DNA of 64,000 nt from Myxococcales bacterium (GTDB lineage: Bacteria; Myxococcota_A; Bradymonadia; UBA7976; UBA1532). The translations under genes and the position numbers were made by a program. This document shows, piece by piece, positions 10,577 through 24,811 of this stretch (its first letter is position 1; each line of letters begins with the position of its first letter). The DNA lies in NCBI GenBank assembly GCA_020633435.1, contig JACKDP010000004.1, forward strand, positions 186,001-250,000, written 5' to 3'. The notes under the pieces are model-generated. The model searched no databases. It was not told the DNA's origin and saw only the letters and a program-made list of their open reading frames with translations.

Positions 10577-10717
10577 GCGGAGCGTGCGCCGAGCCCGCTG
10601 GAGGAGCTGGTCGGGGGCGAGCAGGCGGTCGAACGGCGATCGGCCAGGCTCCCGAGCCGGCCCATGGCCGCTGGTGAGGACTGCGATGGCCGCGTCAGGT
10701 CGGTGCGCAGGGGACAC
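10577..10717 (-). pseudogene. Possible response-regulator receiver fragment
   Basis: Read on the minus strand, this piece contains AAIAVLTSGHG followed by FDRLLAPDQLLQRARRTL. This resembles the last beta strand and helix of a CheY-type receiver domain, where a hydrophobic strand and Ser/Thr precede a loop and a final Leu-rich helix. The conserved Lys-Pro is missing where LLAPD occurs, and the phosphorylated Asp cannot be found upstream in any one frame. Other minus-strand fragments nearby could belong to a sensor kinase, but this is a weak similarity judged by eye. Confidence 0.25.
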
Positions 10718-13707
10718 CCTCCAGCGTCATGGGCGACGCTGAGTGGCGCCTCGCGCGGCTCACCTGCCCAGATGAGGACCGAGCGCGCCGGCCCCGCGCG
10801 CCGCTGGCCGGCAGACCGTGTCGGTGGGCGGGGCGGGGATGGACCGTCGCCAAGCCCCAGGCGCCGGAGTCGACCCGGCGCCGACAACATCAGTCCCTCC
10901 ACATGACCCTGGCGCCACGTACTCGCGCTGGCGGTCGAGCACCGCCCAGCGCCCGCCGACGCTCCGCATCGCGCGCTGCAAGGCTCGCGCCGCCTCGTGC
11001 AGCGGGCCGTCGAGGGTGGCGCAGCGCGCCCGATCTTGGCGACGGGCGGGTGCGAAGCTGCACCTCCCCCGGCTGCCAGCGTCCGGCAGTGGTGGATGTC
11101 GCCAGGCGGTCGGGCCGAAGCGTCCGCCCCACGACGATCGACGCGGCCGATGCGCCGGCACCATCCGGTTCCGGCATGTCGAGGTGCAGCAGCGCCATGG
11201 CATCCTGGAGGTTCTGACCCACGCTGATGGCCCGGAGCCGACCAGGATGTGACAGGCCGCCGGTGGGCCAGCCGCTCGTCGGGTGCCTGGGCGGGGCGAG
11301 CCGCCAGCAGATCGGCGCGGCACGCCCACGCTTCGCCCTCGACCGCGGGCCCGGCGCTGGCCGCCGCCGCCTGAGGGCGAGCATACCGTCGATGAAGTCC
11401 GTACAGGTAGCGCCCCTTCGGATCGAAGATGCAGGCTTCGTCACCCCCGAGGCCAGCCAATCCGGCGTTGGTCACGGTAGCGATAAGCCGGATGAAGGCA
11501 TGGCCGTGTCGGTGACGCGACCAGCACCGGCTTGTGGCCCGGCGCCGGGTGTCGCCACGGGCGTGAACAGGATGCGCAGCTTCGATCCCCTGTCATCGCC
11601 GGCATCAGGTGCTCAAGAGCGCATCGAGAGCTGGCATCCACCGCGCCGCCGATGCCCAGACATCGAGGCCGTCGCGTCGAGGCGCGAGGCGCGTCGGCGT
11701 TGGCCCGGCGCGCCGAGGGCGCCGCTTCCAACGGGTCGTCCTGTTCGCTCACCCTCGTCCAGCGGCAGCGGCATCTGGCGTAGACCTCATCGAGCCAGAC
11801 CCGCAGCAGCCAGCGTGGGGGCGTAGAGAGCCTGGGGTCGGCGAAGAATGACGGCCGTCGCCAGGGGCAACGAGCGCGAAATGGGGCTCGGCCCGCAGAG
11901 AGGTTGAGCACAAAGGCGCCGTGAGTTGGCGCAGGCGGTGGTGTCATCGCCCGCCGCGGCTCAGGGCTGAAATCCATAGAGATGGAAACTGGGCAGGGTC
12001 GCGTTGGGCGTGAAGAGGGCGTCGGGCCTCGTGGCAGGGTGCTCTCCGGCGGCGCGGCGTTCCGGGAGCTCCGGACCGCCGCTGCCCGCGGCGACGTCCG
12101 GGTGCGCTGAACAAACGCAGCCCGAGAGGTGGTCGTAGTGCCCTGGACAGCTCCGGAAAGTGGCGCCCCAGGTGTAGCCCGTATGTCGAGGAGGCCGGAG
12201 ACCGGCTCGCGTGACCCCGGGTGGGCCGCGGCGTCGCGGGCCGAGTTGTAGATGTCGCGCGTTGTTCCACGGTTGGCGCTCACCAGCAGCAGCTTGCGGT
12301 CGGTGGCGGCCACGCGCGCAGTGCCGCGCTTGTTGCTTGGCTGCGCAGGACCTCATGGGCCTCGCCACGATCACGAGACCAACGCCGAGCGCGCCCCAGC
12401 TCCTCGTCGTCGCGCTCCAGGTGGCGGTTGAGCGTCAGGCGGCCGATCCATGCCGATGCGGCTGGCGTCGGCACGCCACTGGTGGTGGAGCTTGCGGCGC
12501 GACGACCGCGAAGCTGGATCGCCGCCTGACGAGACCGCCGCGCCGAAATGGTCACCGTCTTCCAGGACCGACCGGGTCGGCGAGGCCCAGGCAGTACAGA
12601 AGCAGCCGATAGGCGGGTTGCGCGCCCTCCACCTGCTCGGAGAGGGGTGATGTCGGCACCTCGTCGGACAGGCGGCTGATCGCCGACCACGGCTGCCGAT
12701 CCTGCCGAGGCGGCGATGGCGAGGGGCGTCCCGTCAGCCGACCCCGCCCCCACCGCCCAGACGTCCGCCATGCCGGGCGTCTCGAAGTCGGCAGCGGCGT
12801 CGGCGCCGTCTGCACGACGGAGCAGCGGCGGAATGGGCTCATCCGCCTCTCAGCGACGTCAAACCGGTCGCGGACGCGCTCCAGACTCTGGGCCCCTCCA
12901 CGCACATCAAGCTCCGGGTTGGCGTGGCCCAGGCCAGCGCGGAGAACTGGAGCTGCCGATGATCATGTTGCGTTCAGGCCCCAGCCCTCCTCGCCGGAAG
13001 TTGGCGCAGGAAGGTGTCGGCGTAGATCCGGACCGCAGGGGCCGGAGCCCTCCCGGAGGCCGTCGCAGATCCTGATCCCCCGATAACTCCGGCCTCGCAG
13101 ACGACTGAGAAAGCGCTGGTCAGCGCGGCTGCAATGGTCGGTCTGACCCGAAAAACAGGTGAATCCGGGTGTGATCCTTCAGGAGGGCCAGCAGGCACGA
13201 GCCCGCTCGAGATACCGGTTGCCAGGCGTAGCCTGGGTAGCAACGGCCCGCTGCCGCGAGACGACGTGGTCGAGCAGGCGCCGCGCCAGGGCGTCGTGTT
13301 GTCGGCGATCGGTCGTTGTCGCGCAGGACGATCGATGGGGCGCACGAGATAGTACGCGGCTGGAGGACGACGACCGGTCGTCCTCGGCGAACGGCCGGCG
13401 CTGCGGGCGACGACAGGCGCATCGGCTCGGCCTCAGCAGTCCGTTTACCCTGGCGGCCCCCTGCCCCTCGACCAACCTCGCGATGAACGCCCCTGGCCTC
13501 CCGGAGAGTGGGGATGCTGCGCCTCCGACGTCTCCAGCAACAGGACTGGCGGGCTACACCGTCGGAGCAACGCCCGCTGCGGCCGACGCAGGCAAGCCCG
13601 CAGCGCACCGGAAGGTGGCAAAAGGTGGAACTCCTACTTCAGGAAGAGTCTGCACCGCCGAGTGTGCTCATGGATTGCCTGCCCCAGCCCGTTGTTGGGT
13701 CAGGCTA

Positions 13708-13718
13708 GCTGAGTCGAC
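13708..13718 (-). repeat. 11-bp inverted repeat, right copy
   Basis: GCTGAGTCGAC is the exact reverse complement of 5244-5254. It lies at the right edge of the gene-free region, 50 bp before the palindrome downstream of the MopE lipoprotein gene. Confidence 0.4.
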
Positions 13719-13767
13719 TTTGGGGTGGAACCCCTTCAGCCCTGCGGCAGCAAAGGGAGAGGCAGGG

Positions 13768-13795
13768 GGCGGGGATCCCGGCCGGGATCCCCGCC
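13768..13795. terminator. 28-bp perfect palindrome after the MopE lipoprotein gene
   Basis: The sequence can fold as two 14-base arms (GGCGGGGATCCCGG and its complement) with no mismatch. It begins 7 bp beyond the stop of the minus-strand gene ending at 13803, where a terminator or mRNA 3'-end stabiliser is expected. On the minus strand it is followed by a C/T-rich but not uniform T stretch, so rho-independent function is uncertain. Confidence 0.55.
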
Positions 13796-13802
13796 GGGGT
13801 GG

Positions 13803-19211
<5,409 letters not shown>

Positions 19212-19298
19212 GTGCTCCCTCCCTCCCAGGTCCCGACAATTTGCCGGCCTCATCGGAGGCGGATCAATGACAAGTCACCATCGCCGGTCAAGACCGTT

Positions 19299-20849
19299 CT
19301 AGGGAGTCGGCGTCGAGAGGCCCCCGCGCGGTCGCCCCTCGCCCGTGACGGCCAGGCCGCCCGCGCCCCCGAGGCGGGCGCCGATGGCCTCGATGGCCGC
19401 CCGGGCCAGCCGCTTGACGTCGGCGTCGCCGAAGAAGCCCCGGGCCGCCTCCCGCAGGGCCTCCAGCGCCGCCGGCCCGCCGAGCGTGGCGAGGGCGCCC
19501 GCCGCCGCGCGGCGCAGCGCGACCGGCTGGGCGTCCCCCAGCGCCTCGACCAGGCGCCCCTCGACGCCCGCGCTGCCGTGCTCGGCCCAGAGCGCCACCA
19601 CCCGGACCCGGGCGCCCTCGGACCGGGGCCAGACCTCGGCCAGCCAGGCCGCGTCCGCGGCGCACCGCTCCGTCGCGGCCACGGCCAGCTCGTCGTCGCT
19701 GGCCAGCACGGCCTGCAGCGCCGCGGACGGCGCCTCCCCCGCGGCCCGCGCCCGGTCCAGGTGGCGCAGCACCGCCGTCCGCGCTCGCTCGACGCGGCTC
19801 GGCTCGCCCGCCAGGTCGGGCAGGAACGCCCGGGGATCCACGGGCAGCTCGGCCAGCGCCCGCAGGCGCGCCGTCTGCGACCGCTGCACCCGCGGCTCCT
19901 GCTCGACGAGCCAGGCCAGCAGCGCGGGCGTCGGCGCTGTGGCGATGCGCCGGCAGACCTCCTCGTAGAGGCTGGACCGGTCATCGGCCAGCTCCAGCAA
20001 CTGCGCGAGACGCTTGGGGTTTCCGCCGCCGACCAGCCGGGTGATCGTCGCCCCGAGCACCGCCCGGGCGGCGTCGCGCACGGCGTCCTCGCCGTGGGTG
20101 TGCAGCCAGTCGGCCAGCCGGGCGTCGGCCAGGTGGTTGCCGCCGCCGAGGGCGCCCACCGCGTTGATGAACGCCAGCGTCGCGTCCGCCGTGAGCCGCA
20201 CCTGGGCCAGCGTGCTCAGCCAGCGCGCCGACTCCGGGGGCCGGTGCTCGGCGAGCGCGTGGATCAGCGCGGCGTTGGGGGCCCGCCGGACGCGGTCGTC
20301 GATGGTCGCCACCAGGGCGCCGCGGCAGCCGGACGGCGCCTGGGCCAGCTCCGCCAGCAGGACCTCGGCGGGCCGGTCCTGGCGCAGCGCGGCGAGGGCC
20401 TCGGCCAGGTAGCCCAGCAGCGCCTCCACGTCGGCCAGCTCGTTGGCGGCCCCGGTCGCCGGCGGCCCGACGCCGCCGCCCCCCACCTCGAGCCAGGCCC
20501 CCTGCTCCGCCAGGTAGGCCACGAGGGCCCGGGTGCGGGCGTCCAGCCGCGCCAGGATGCGGGGATCGCCCAGCACCGCCACCCGCCCGTCGAAGTCGGC
20601 GTCCCCCGTCACCTGGCCGGCCACCGGCACGCTGCTCGCCGCCACCAGGCGGGCCTCCACGTCGTCGCCCGGCGCCTCCAGCGACGCCAGGACCCCGCGC
20701 GCCGTGAACGAGATGTAGACCCGGAAGCCCCGCCAGTCGCCGCCGAAGACCGTCGACTCCCGCCGCAGCCACGTCCCGCCGCTGATGAAGCCGGGGGCGC
20801 AGTCGGCCGTGAGGCCGGCGCGCTGGATGAAGGCCGCCCAGGGGCTCAT
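19299..20849 (-). CDS. HEAT-repeat protein
   Basis: This encodes 516 residues from ATG 20849, which overlaps the TGA of the upstream monooxygenase gene (ATGA), so the two are translationally coupled. The N-terminal 130 residues form a beta-rich domain ending in a GDADFDGRVAVLGD segment, seen in several large-protein families of this bacterial group. The rest is helical with HEAT-like repeats; the clearest is at the C-terminus (VALRRAAAGALATLGGPAAL). HEAT arrays are protein-binding scaffolds, and no catalytic residues are visible. There is no signal peptide. Coupling to an FAD/FMN enzyme is unusual and could mean it chaperones or scaffolds that enzyme, but similar HEAT proteins occur in many contexts, so this is only inference. 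Confidence 0.65.
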   Translation of the reverse strand: MSPWAAFIQRAGLTADCAPGFISGGTWLRRESTVFGGDWRGFRVYISFTARGVLASLEAPGDDVEARLVAASSVPVAGQVTGDADFDGRVAVLGDPRILARLDARTRALVAYLAEQGAWLEVGGGGVGPPATGAANELADVEALLGYLAEALAALRQDRPAEVLLAELAQAPSGCRGALVATIDDRVRRAPNAALIHALAEHRPPESARWLSTLAQVRLTADATLAFINAVGALGGGNHLADARLADWLHTHGEDAVRDAARAVLGATITRLVGGGNPKRLAQLLELADDRSSLYEEVCRRIATAPTPALLAWLVEQEPRVQRSQTARLRALAELPVDPRAFLPDLAGEPSRVERARTAVLRHLDRARAAGEAPSAALQAVLASDDELAVAATERCAADAAWLAEVWPRSEGARVRVVALWAEHGSAGVEGRLVEALGDAQPVALRRAAAGALATLGGPAALEALREAARGFFGDADVKRLARAAIEAIGARLGGAGGLAVTGEGRPRGGLSTPTP

Positions 20850-23119
20850 GCCTTGCCTCGCCCCCGCGGGCTCCACTCGACCCGCGGCGTGTAGCGGTCC
20901 ACCACGCCGTAGGGCGCGGGCCAGGGCAGCGCGTAGCCCTGCTCGAAGGCCGCGTGGCGCGTCCAGTACGGGTCGAAGAGGTGCACGCGGGCCAGGGCGC
21001 AGAGGTCGGCGCGGCCGGCGGCGATGATGCTGTTGACGTCCTCGTAGCTGGAGATGCCGCCGACGGTCATCGTCGGGATGCCCACGACCTGCCGGATGGC
21101 CTCGGCGTAGGGCGTCTGGTAGAGGCGGCCGTAGGCGGGCGACGAGGCGGCGTCCGTCTGGCCCGTCGACACGTCCAGCAGGTCGAGCCCCGCGGCCCGG
21201 AACGCCGACGCCACGGCGAGGGCGTCTTCCAGGTCGAAGCCCCCCGGAATCCAGTCGGTCGCGCTGATGCGGGCCGCCAGAGGGCCGGCCCAGGTGGCCC
21301 GGACCGCCTCCAGGACCTCCAGCGGAAACCGCATGCGATTCGCGAGGTTGCCGCCGTAGGCGTCCGCCCGCCGGTTGGTCACCGGGCTCAGGAAGCCGGC
21401 CAGCAGGTAGCCGTGGGCCATGTGCAGCTCGACGAGATCGAAGCCCACGGCCGCCGCCCGCCGAGCGGCCTCGACGAAGGCCTCGCGCACGCGGATCATG
21501 TCGGCGCGGTTCATCTCGGCGGGCACCGGCCCCCCCGGGTGGTAGGGCAGCGCCGAGGCCGCGATGGTCGGCCAGGCCCCGGCGCCGAGCGGGACGTTGT
21601 CGCCGCCCTCCCAGGGGATGCACGTCGAGGCCTTCCGGCCGGCGTGGCCGAGCTGGACGCCGATGGCCGCGCCGGACTGGGCGTGCACGGCGTCGACGAT
21701 GCGGCCCCAGGCCTGGGCCTGGGCGTGGGTGTAGAGGCCGGTGCAGCCGGGGCTGATGCGGCCCTCGGCCTCCACGTCCGTCATCTCGGTCATCACCAGG
21801 CCGGCCCCGCCCACCGCGCGGCTCGCCAGGTGCACCAGGTGCCAGTCGTTCGGCACCCCGTCCTGGGCCACGTACTGGCACATGGGCGAGACCACGACGC
21901 GGTTCTGGAGCACCCGGTCGCCCACCCGGAACGGCGTGAACATGGGGGGCGCGGCGGCCACGGGCACCCCGGCCTGCGTCGCCGACTGGTCGGCGAACCA
22001 GGCGTCCACCTCCGCGACGAACGCCGGATCCCGGGCGGCGAGGCCGCTGTGGGTGATGCGCAGGCTGCGCGTCAGCAGGCTGAACGCGAACTGCTCCGGG
22101 GGCAGCCGGCCGTACAGGCGCTCGGTGTGCTCGAACCAGGCCCGGCTCACCGCCGCCGCGCGCTGCAGACTGTCGGTGGCCGGCCGGTGCACCGCCTCGT
22201 AGCGGGCCAGGGCGGCCTCGACGGTGGCCTCGGATCCCAGCGCGTCGGCCAGGGCGATGGCCCCCTCCATCGCCAGGCGCGTGCCCGATCCCACGGAGAA
22301 GTGGGCGGTGTGCACGGCGTCCCCGAGCAGCGCCAGCCGGCCGGTGTGCCACCGGTGGCAGCTCACCGTCGGGAACTGCCGCCAGATGGAGTGGTTGGTG
22401 AGCACCGGGTGCCCGTCCAGCTCCTCGGCGAAGAGCTGCGCCACATACGCGCGGGTCTCGTCCTCGGTGGCCGTGTCCATGCCGGCCCGGCGCCACGTCT
22501 CGGTGGTGCACTCCACGATGAACGTCGACTGGCCGTCCTCGTAGTCGTAGGCGTGCACGCGCCAGAGGCCGTGGGCATCCTCGCGAAAATAAAAGGTAAA
22601 TGCCGGAAAGCGCCGCGTCGTGCCCAGCCAGACGAAGCGGTTGGGCTCGAAGGTGACGGTGGGCTTGAAGGCGTCGGCGTAGTGGGCGCGGAAGCGGCTG
22701 TTGACGCCGTCCGCCGCCACCACCACGTCGGCCTCCAGGTGGGCCAGCGCCTCGGGGGCCAGCTCCTCCTCGAAGCGCAGGTCCACCCCGCGGCGGGTGG
22801 CGAGGTCCTGCAGCACGGTGAGCAGGCGCTGCCGCGAGAGCCCCGAGAAGCCGTGCCCCGTCGACCGCAGCACCCGGCCGCCGTAGTGGACGTCGATGTC
22901 GTCCCAGTGGGCGAAGTTCTCGGTGATGGCGTCGTGGGCCTCGGGATCGGCCGCGCGGATGTCGGCCAGGGTGGCGTCGGAGAAGACCACCCCGAAGCCG
23001 AAGGTCACGTCGGGCGGGTTGCGCTCGTAGACGACGACCTCATGGGTCGGGTGCCGCAGCTTCAGCAGCCCGGCCAGATAGAGGCCCCCTGGCCCCCCGC
23101 CCGCGATGACGACCCGCAT
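20846..23119 (-). CDS. Bifunctional FAD monooxygenase / Old Yellow Enzyme-type reductase
   Basis: This 757-residue fusion has an N-terminal FAD-dependent aromatic hydroxylase (about 1-370) and a C-terminal FMN-dependent Old Yellow Enzyme domain (about 385-750). The first half shows the dinucleotide motif VVIAGGGPGGLYLAGLL at residue 3 and a second FAD motif, GRLALLGDAVHTAHF. The second half shows the OYE substrate motif HLVHLASRAVGG, the barrel motif IGVQLGHAGRKAS and the NADxYGG-like RADAYGGNLANR. This architecture is that of 2-aminobenzoyl-CoA monooxygenase/reductase and salicylyl-CoA 5-hydroxylase, which hydroxylate and dearomatise aryl-CoA thioesters. The substrate here is likely an aromatic acyl-CoA but cannot be told from sequence. 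No CoA ligase gene is nearby. It lies 13 bp after an exported metallo-hydrolase gene. One stretch (near 22590-22612) uses four TTT codons, unlike the surrounding sequence. Confidence 0.85.
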   Translation of the reverse strand: MRVVIAGGGPGGLYLAGLLKLRHPTHEVVVYERNPPDVTFGFGVVFSDATLADIRAADPEAHDAITENFAHWDDIDVHYGGRVLRSTGHGFSGLSRQRLLTVLQDLATRRGVDLRFEEELAPEALAHLEADVVVAADGVNSRFRAHYADAFKPTVTFEPNRFVWLGTTRRFPAFTFYFREDAHGLWRVHAYDYEDGQSTFIVECTTETWRRAGMDTATEDETRAYVAQLFAEELDGHPVLTNHSIWRQFPTVSCHRWHTGRLALLGDAVHTAHFSVGSGTRLAMEGAIALADALGSEATVEAALARYEAVHRPATDSLQRAAAVSRAWFEHTERLYGRLPPEQFAFSLLTRSLRITHSGLAARDPAFVAEVDAWFADQSATQAGVPVAAAPPMFTPFRVGDRVLQNRVVVSPMCQYVAQDGVPNDWHLVHLASRAVGGAGLVMTEMTDVEAEGRISPGCTGLYTHAQAQAWGRIVDAVHAQSGAAIGVQLGHAGRKASTCIPWEGGDNVPLGAGAWPTIAASALPYHPGGPVPAEMNRADMIRVREAFVEAARRAAAVGFDLVELHMAHGYLLAGFLSPVTNRRADAYGGNLANRMRFPLEVLEAVRATWAGPLAARISATDWIPGGFDLEDALAVASAFRAAGLDLLDVSTGQTDAASSPAYGRLYQTPYAEAIRQVVGIPTMTVGGISSYEDVNSIIAAGRADLCALARVHLFDPYWTRHAAFEQGYALPWPAPYGVVDRYTPRVEWSPRGRGKA

Positions 23120-23132
23120 CCCACGCCTCCTC

Positions 23133-23867
23133 TCAGAGCTCGGCCGCCTCGCCGGGCTTCATGATCTTCAGCCGGCTGTCCCCGGCGAAGGCGGCCTGCA
23201 CGGCGGCCTCGTTGGCCAGGATGGGCCAGGTGCCGTAGTGCATCGGCACGATGACCTGGGGCTTGAAGTACTTCTTGACCGCCAGCGCCGCGGTCGCCGG
23301 GTCCTGGTTGAAGGGCCCGCCGCCCACCTGCAAGAGCAGGATGGTGGGCTGGTAGATCTCCTGGATCAAGGCCATGTCGCCGAAGATCCAGGTGTCGCCG
23401 GTGTAGTAGATGCTCCGGCCGTCGGCGAACTTGATGACGAAGCCGAGGGGGCGGCCGCCGGGCTCCGAGCCGTGCATCGCCGGCACCAGGTGCACCGTCA
23501 CGTCGCCCACGGCCAGGGTGCCGCCCACGTTGCCGCCGAGCTTCTGGTCGTCGGGGATGCCGAGGGCGCTCACATGGTCGAAGGCCCCGATGACCTTGGC
23601 CTTCGTCTTGGTGGCCAGGGCGATGGCGTCGGCCGAGTGGTCGGCGTGGGAGTGGCTCACCAGGATCGCGTCGAGCTTGTAGGCGTCCAGGTTCTTCTTG
23701 TCCGCCGGGGTCGCGGGGTTCGGGGTGAGGAACGGATCGATCATCAGGCGGGTGCCCCCGGGGGAGACCACCTCGAAGGTGGCGTGGCCCAGCCAGGTGA
23801 TCTGCAGCTTGCCGTCGGCCAGGGCGGGGGCCGCGAGCAGGAGGGACAACAGGGCGAGACGGATCAT
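23133..23867 (-). CDS. Exported UPF0173-type metallo-beta-lactamase-fold hydrolase
   Basis: This 244-residue protein starts at ATG 23867 and has a short signal peptide (LALLSLLLAAPALA). The remainder matches the UPF0173/YtkL-like metal-dependent hydrolases. It has LGHATFEV near the start, the zinc-binding HSHADHS at about residue 71, AMHGSEP, the strand YYTGDTWIFGD with its metal-ligand Asp, and a final VIVPMHYGTWP. Family members are usually cytoplasmic, so secretion to the periplasm is a difference. The substrate is unknown. It is the first gene of a three-gene run with the monooxygenase and the HEAT protein. It diverges from a glycosyltransferase gene over an 83-bp gap that must hold both promoters. 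Confidence 0.85.
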   Translation of the reverse strand: MIRLALLSLLLAAPALADGKLQITWLGHATFEVVSPGGTRLMIDPFLTPNPATPADKKNLDAYKLDAILVSHSHADHSADAIALATKTKAKVIGAFDHVSALGIPDDQKLGGNVGGTLAVGDVTVHLVPAMHGSEPGGRPLGFVIKFADGRSIYYTGDTWIFGDMALIQEIYQPTILLLQVGGGPFNQDPATAALAVKKYFKPQVIVPMHYGTWPILANEAAVQAAFAGDSRLKIMKPGEAAEL

Positions 23868-23950
23868 CGGCAGCTCCTCGACGTCAGGGCCGCTGCCCCT
23901 GGGGCGGCGGCTTGGGTATGGTGCCCGGTGCAGACGCAGGAGGGAACCGG

Positions 23951-24811
23951 ATGGATCCGGTGGACGCGCTGATCGCGCGCAGCCTGGCCGCCGCCGCCGG
24001 CCTGCCCCCCGGGGGCGAGGTGGCGTTCGTGGCCGCGAGCTACGACACGGCCTTCGAGCCCGTGGCGGACCAGGTGGCGTCCAAGGTCGCAGAACTCCAG
24101 CAGATTCTGGGCACGGGCGCCGCGGCGCGGTGGCGGCTGTTCCTGGTGGACGACACGCCGGCGGGGGTGGGCTTCGCGGAGGCCGCCGCGGCCGGCCGCG
24201 GGCGCCACCCGGCCGACGCCGAGCGCGTGCACGTCGTGGCCCTGCCTGGCGTGGGCCGCGACTTCGAGGGCCTGAAGGGCCGGGCGCTGCGGGCGGGCTT
24301 CGCCGAGGCCCTCGGCCGCGGGCCCGCCGCCGTCGCCTACGTGAACCTGAACCTGAAGGTGGACGCCCGCCAGGCCGCCCTCGGCCTCGGGCCGGTGCTC
24401 GCCGGGCAGGTGGACGCCGCCATCGGCAGCCGCGCCGCGGGCGACGGGGGCGTGGTGCGGGGCGCCGGGGCGCTGGGGCGCATCAAGAGCCGGGCCTTCA
24501 GCCGCATCGCGCGCGCCGCCCTGCCGCCGCTCCACGCCTACGCCGACCAGAACGCCCCCCTCAAGATCTTCAGCCCCCGGGCCGCGCGCCTCATCGCGTC
24601 CGCCGGCCGCGTCGACCGCGTGGCCTTCGACTGCGAGTGGCTGATGCTGCTCGTCGGCCACGGCCTGACCGCGGCGCGGTTCCCGGTGGCCTGGATCCAG
24701 CGCGCCGGCAGCCACCCGCCCTGGCACCTCATCGGCCCAAGCCTCGTGGATCTGGCGCGGGTGCGGCGGCGCTGGCGGCGGGGCGGCCTTCAGGGCGACG
24801 CGGGCAGGTAG
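23951..24811 (+). CDS. GT2-like glycosyltransferase, possibly degenerate
   Basis: This encodes 286 residues from ATG 23951. That start was chosen over an upstream ATG because AGGAGGGAACC lies directly before it. Conserved pieces resemble polyprenyl-phosphate sugar transferases of the dolichol-phosphate glucose synthase type: DDTPAGVGFAEA, then VAYVNLNLKVDARQ, AIGSRAAGDGGVVRG, GRIKSRAFSRIARAALPPL, a QNAPLKIFSP segment and VDRVAFDCEWL. The usual metal-binding DxD strand appears as YVNLNLKVD, so the first Asp is replaced by Asn. There are no membrane segments. The reaction would be transfer from a nucleotide sugar to a lipid or protein acceptor, but the changed metal motif leaves activity uncertain. 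Its last 22 bp overlap the convergent lipoprotein gene. Confidence 0.6.
   Translation: MDPVDALIARSLAAAAGLPPGGEVAFVAASYDTAFEPVADQVASKVAELQQILGTGAAARWRLFLVDDTPAGVGFAEAAAAGRGRHPADAERVHVVALPGVGRDFEGLKGRALRAGFAEALGRGPAAVAYVNLNLKVDARQAALGLGPVLAGQVDAAIGSRAAGDGGVVRGAGALGRIKSRAFSRIARAALPPLHAYADQNAPLKIFSPRAARLIASAGRVDRVAFDCEWLMLLVGHGLTAARFPVAWIQRAGSHPPWHLIGPSLVDLARVRRRWRRGGLQGDAGR

Larger units (their letters stand above)
5278..13767. other. 8.5 kb frame-disrupted region without intact genes
   Basis: No frame on either strand holds a convincing complete gene here, in contrast to the densely packed rest of the window. The longest open frames (for example 9598-11475 minus) have low-complexity Arg/Pro/Ala composition in most of their length and are artefacts of high GC. 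Short stretches do look like real protein with this genome's usual codon choice, but they jump frame after 10-60 codons. Examples are plus-strand 6396-6540, plus-strand 7001-7110 (contains GVDIGLNINIASNLL), minus-strand 10577-10717, minus-strand 11430-11520 (contains DEACIFDPKGRYLYGLH), minus-strand around 12210-12300 (contains LLLVSANRGTTRDI) and minus-strand around 13140-13330. Base composition is slightly less GC-rich in places (for example near 8600). This suits either several decayed genes or a patch of uncorrected long-read sequence with frequent single-base indels. Nothing in it was identified with certainty. Confidence 0.8.

Noticed and set aside
9598..11475. A 625-codon minus-strand open frame in the scrambled region
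   Set aside because: Most of it is Arg/Pro/Ser/Ala-rich with no domain. Only its first 60 residues look natural, and that similarity stops abruptly, so it is not an intact gene.
5278..13767. tRNA, rRNA or CRISPR array hidden in the gene-free block
   Set aside because: No T-arm GTTCGAATC-type sequence with matching stems, no rRNA signature and no regularly spaced direct repeats were seen by reading the block.
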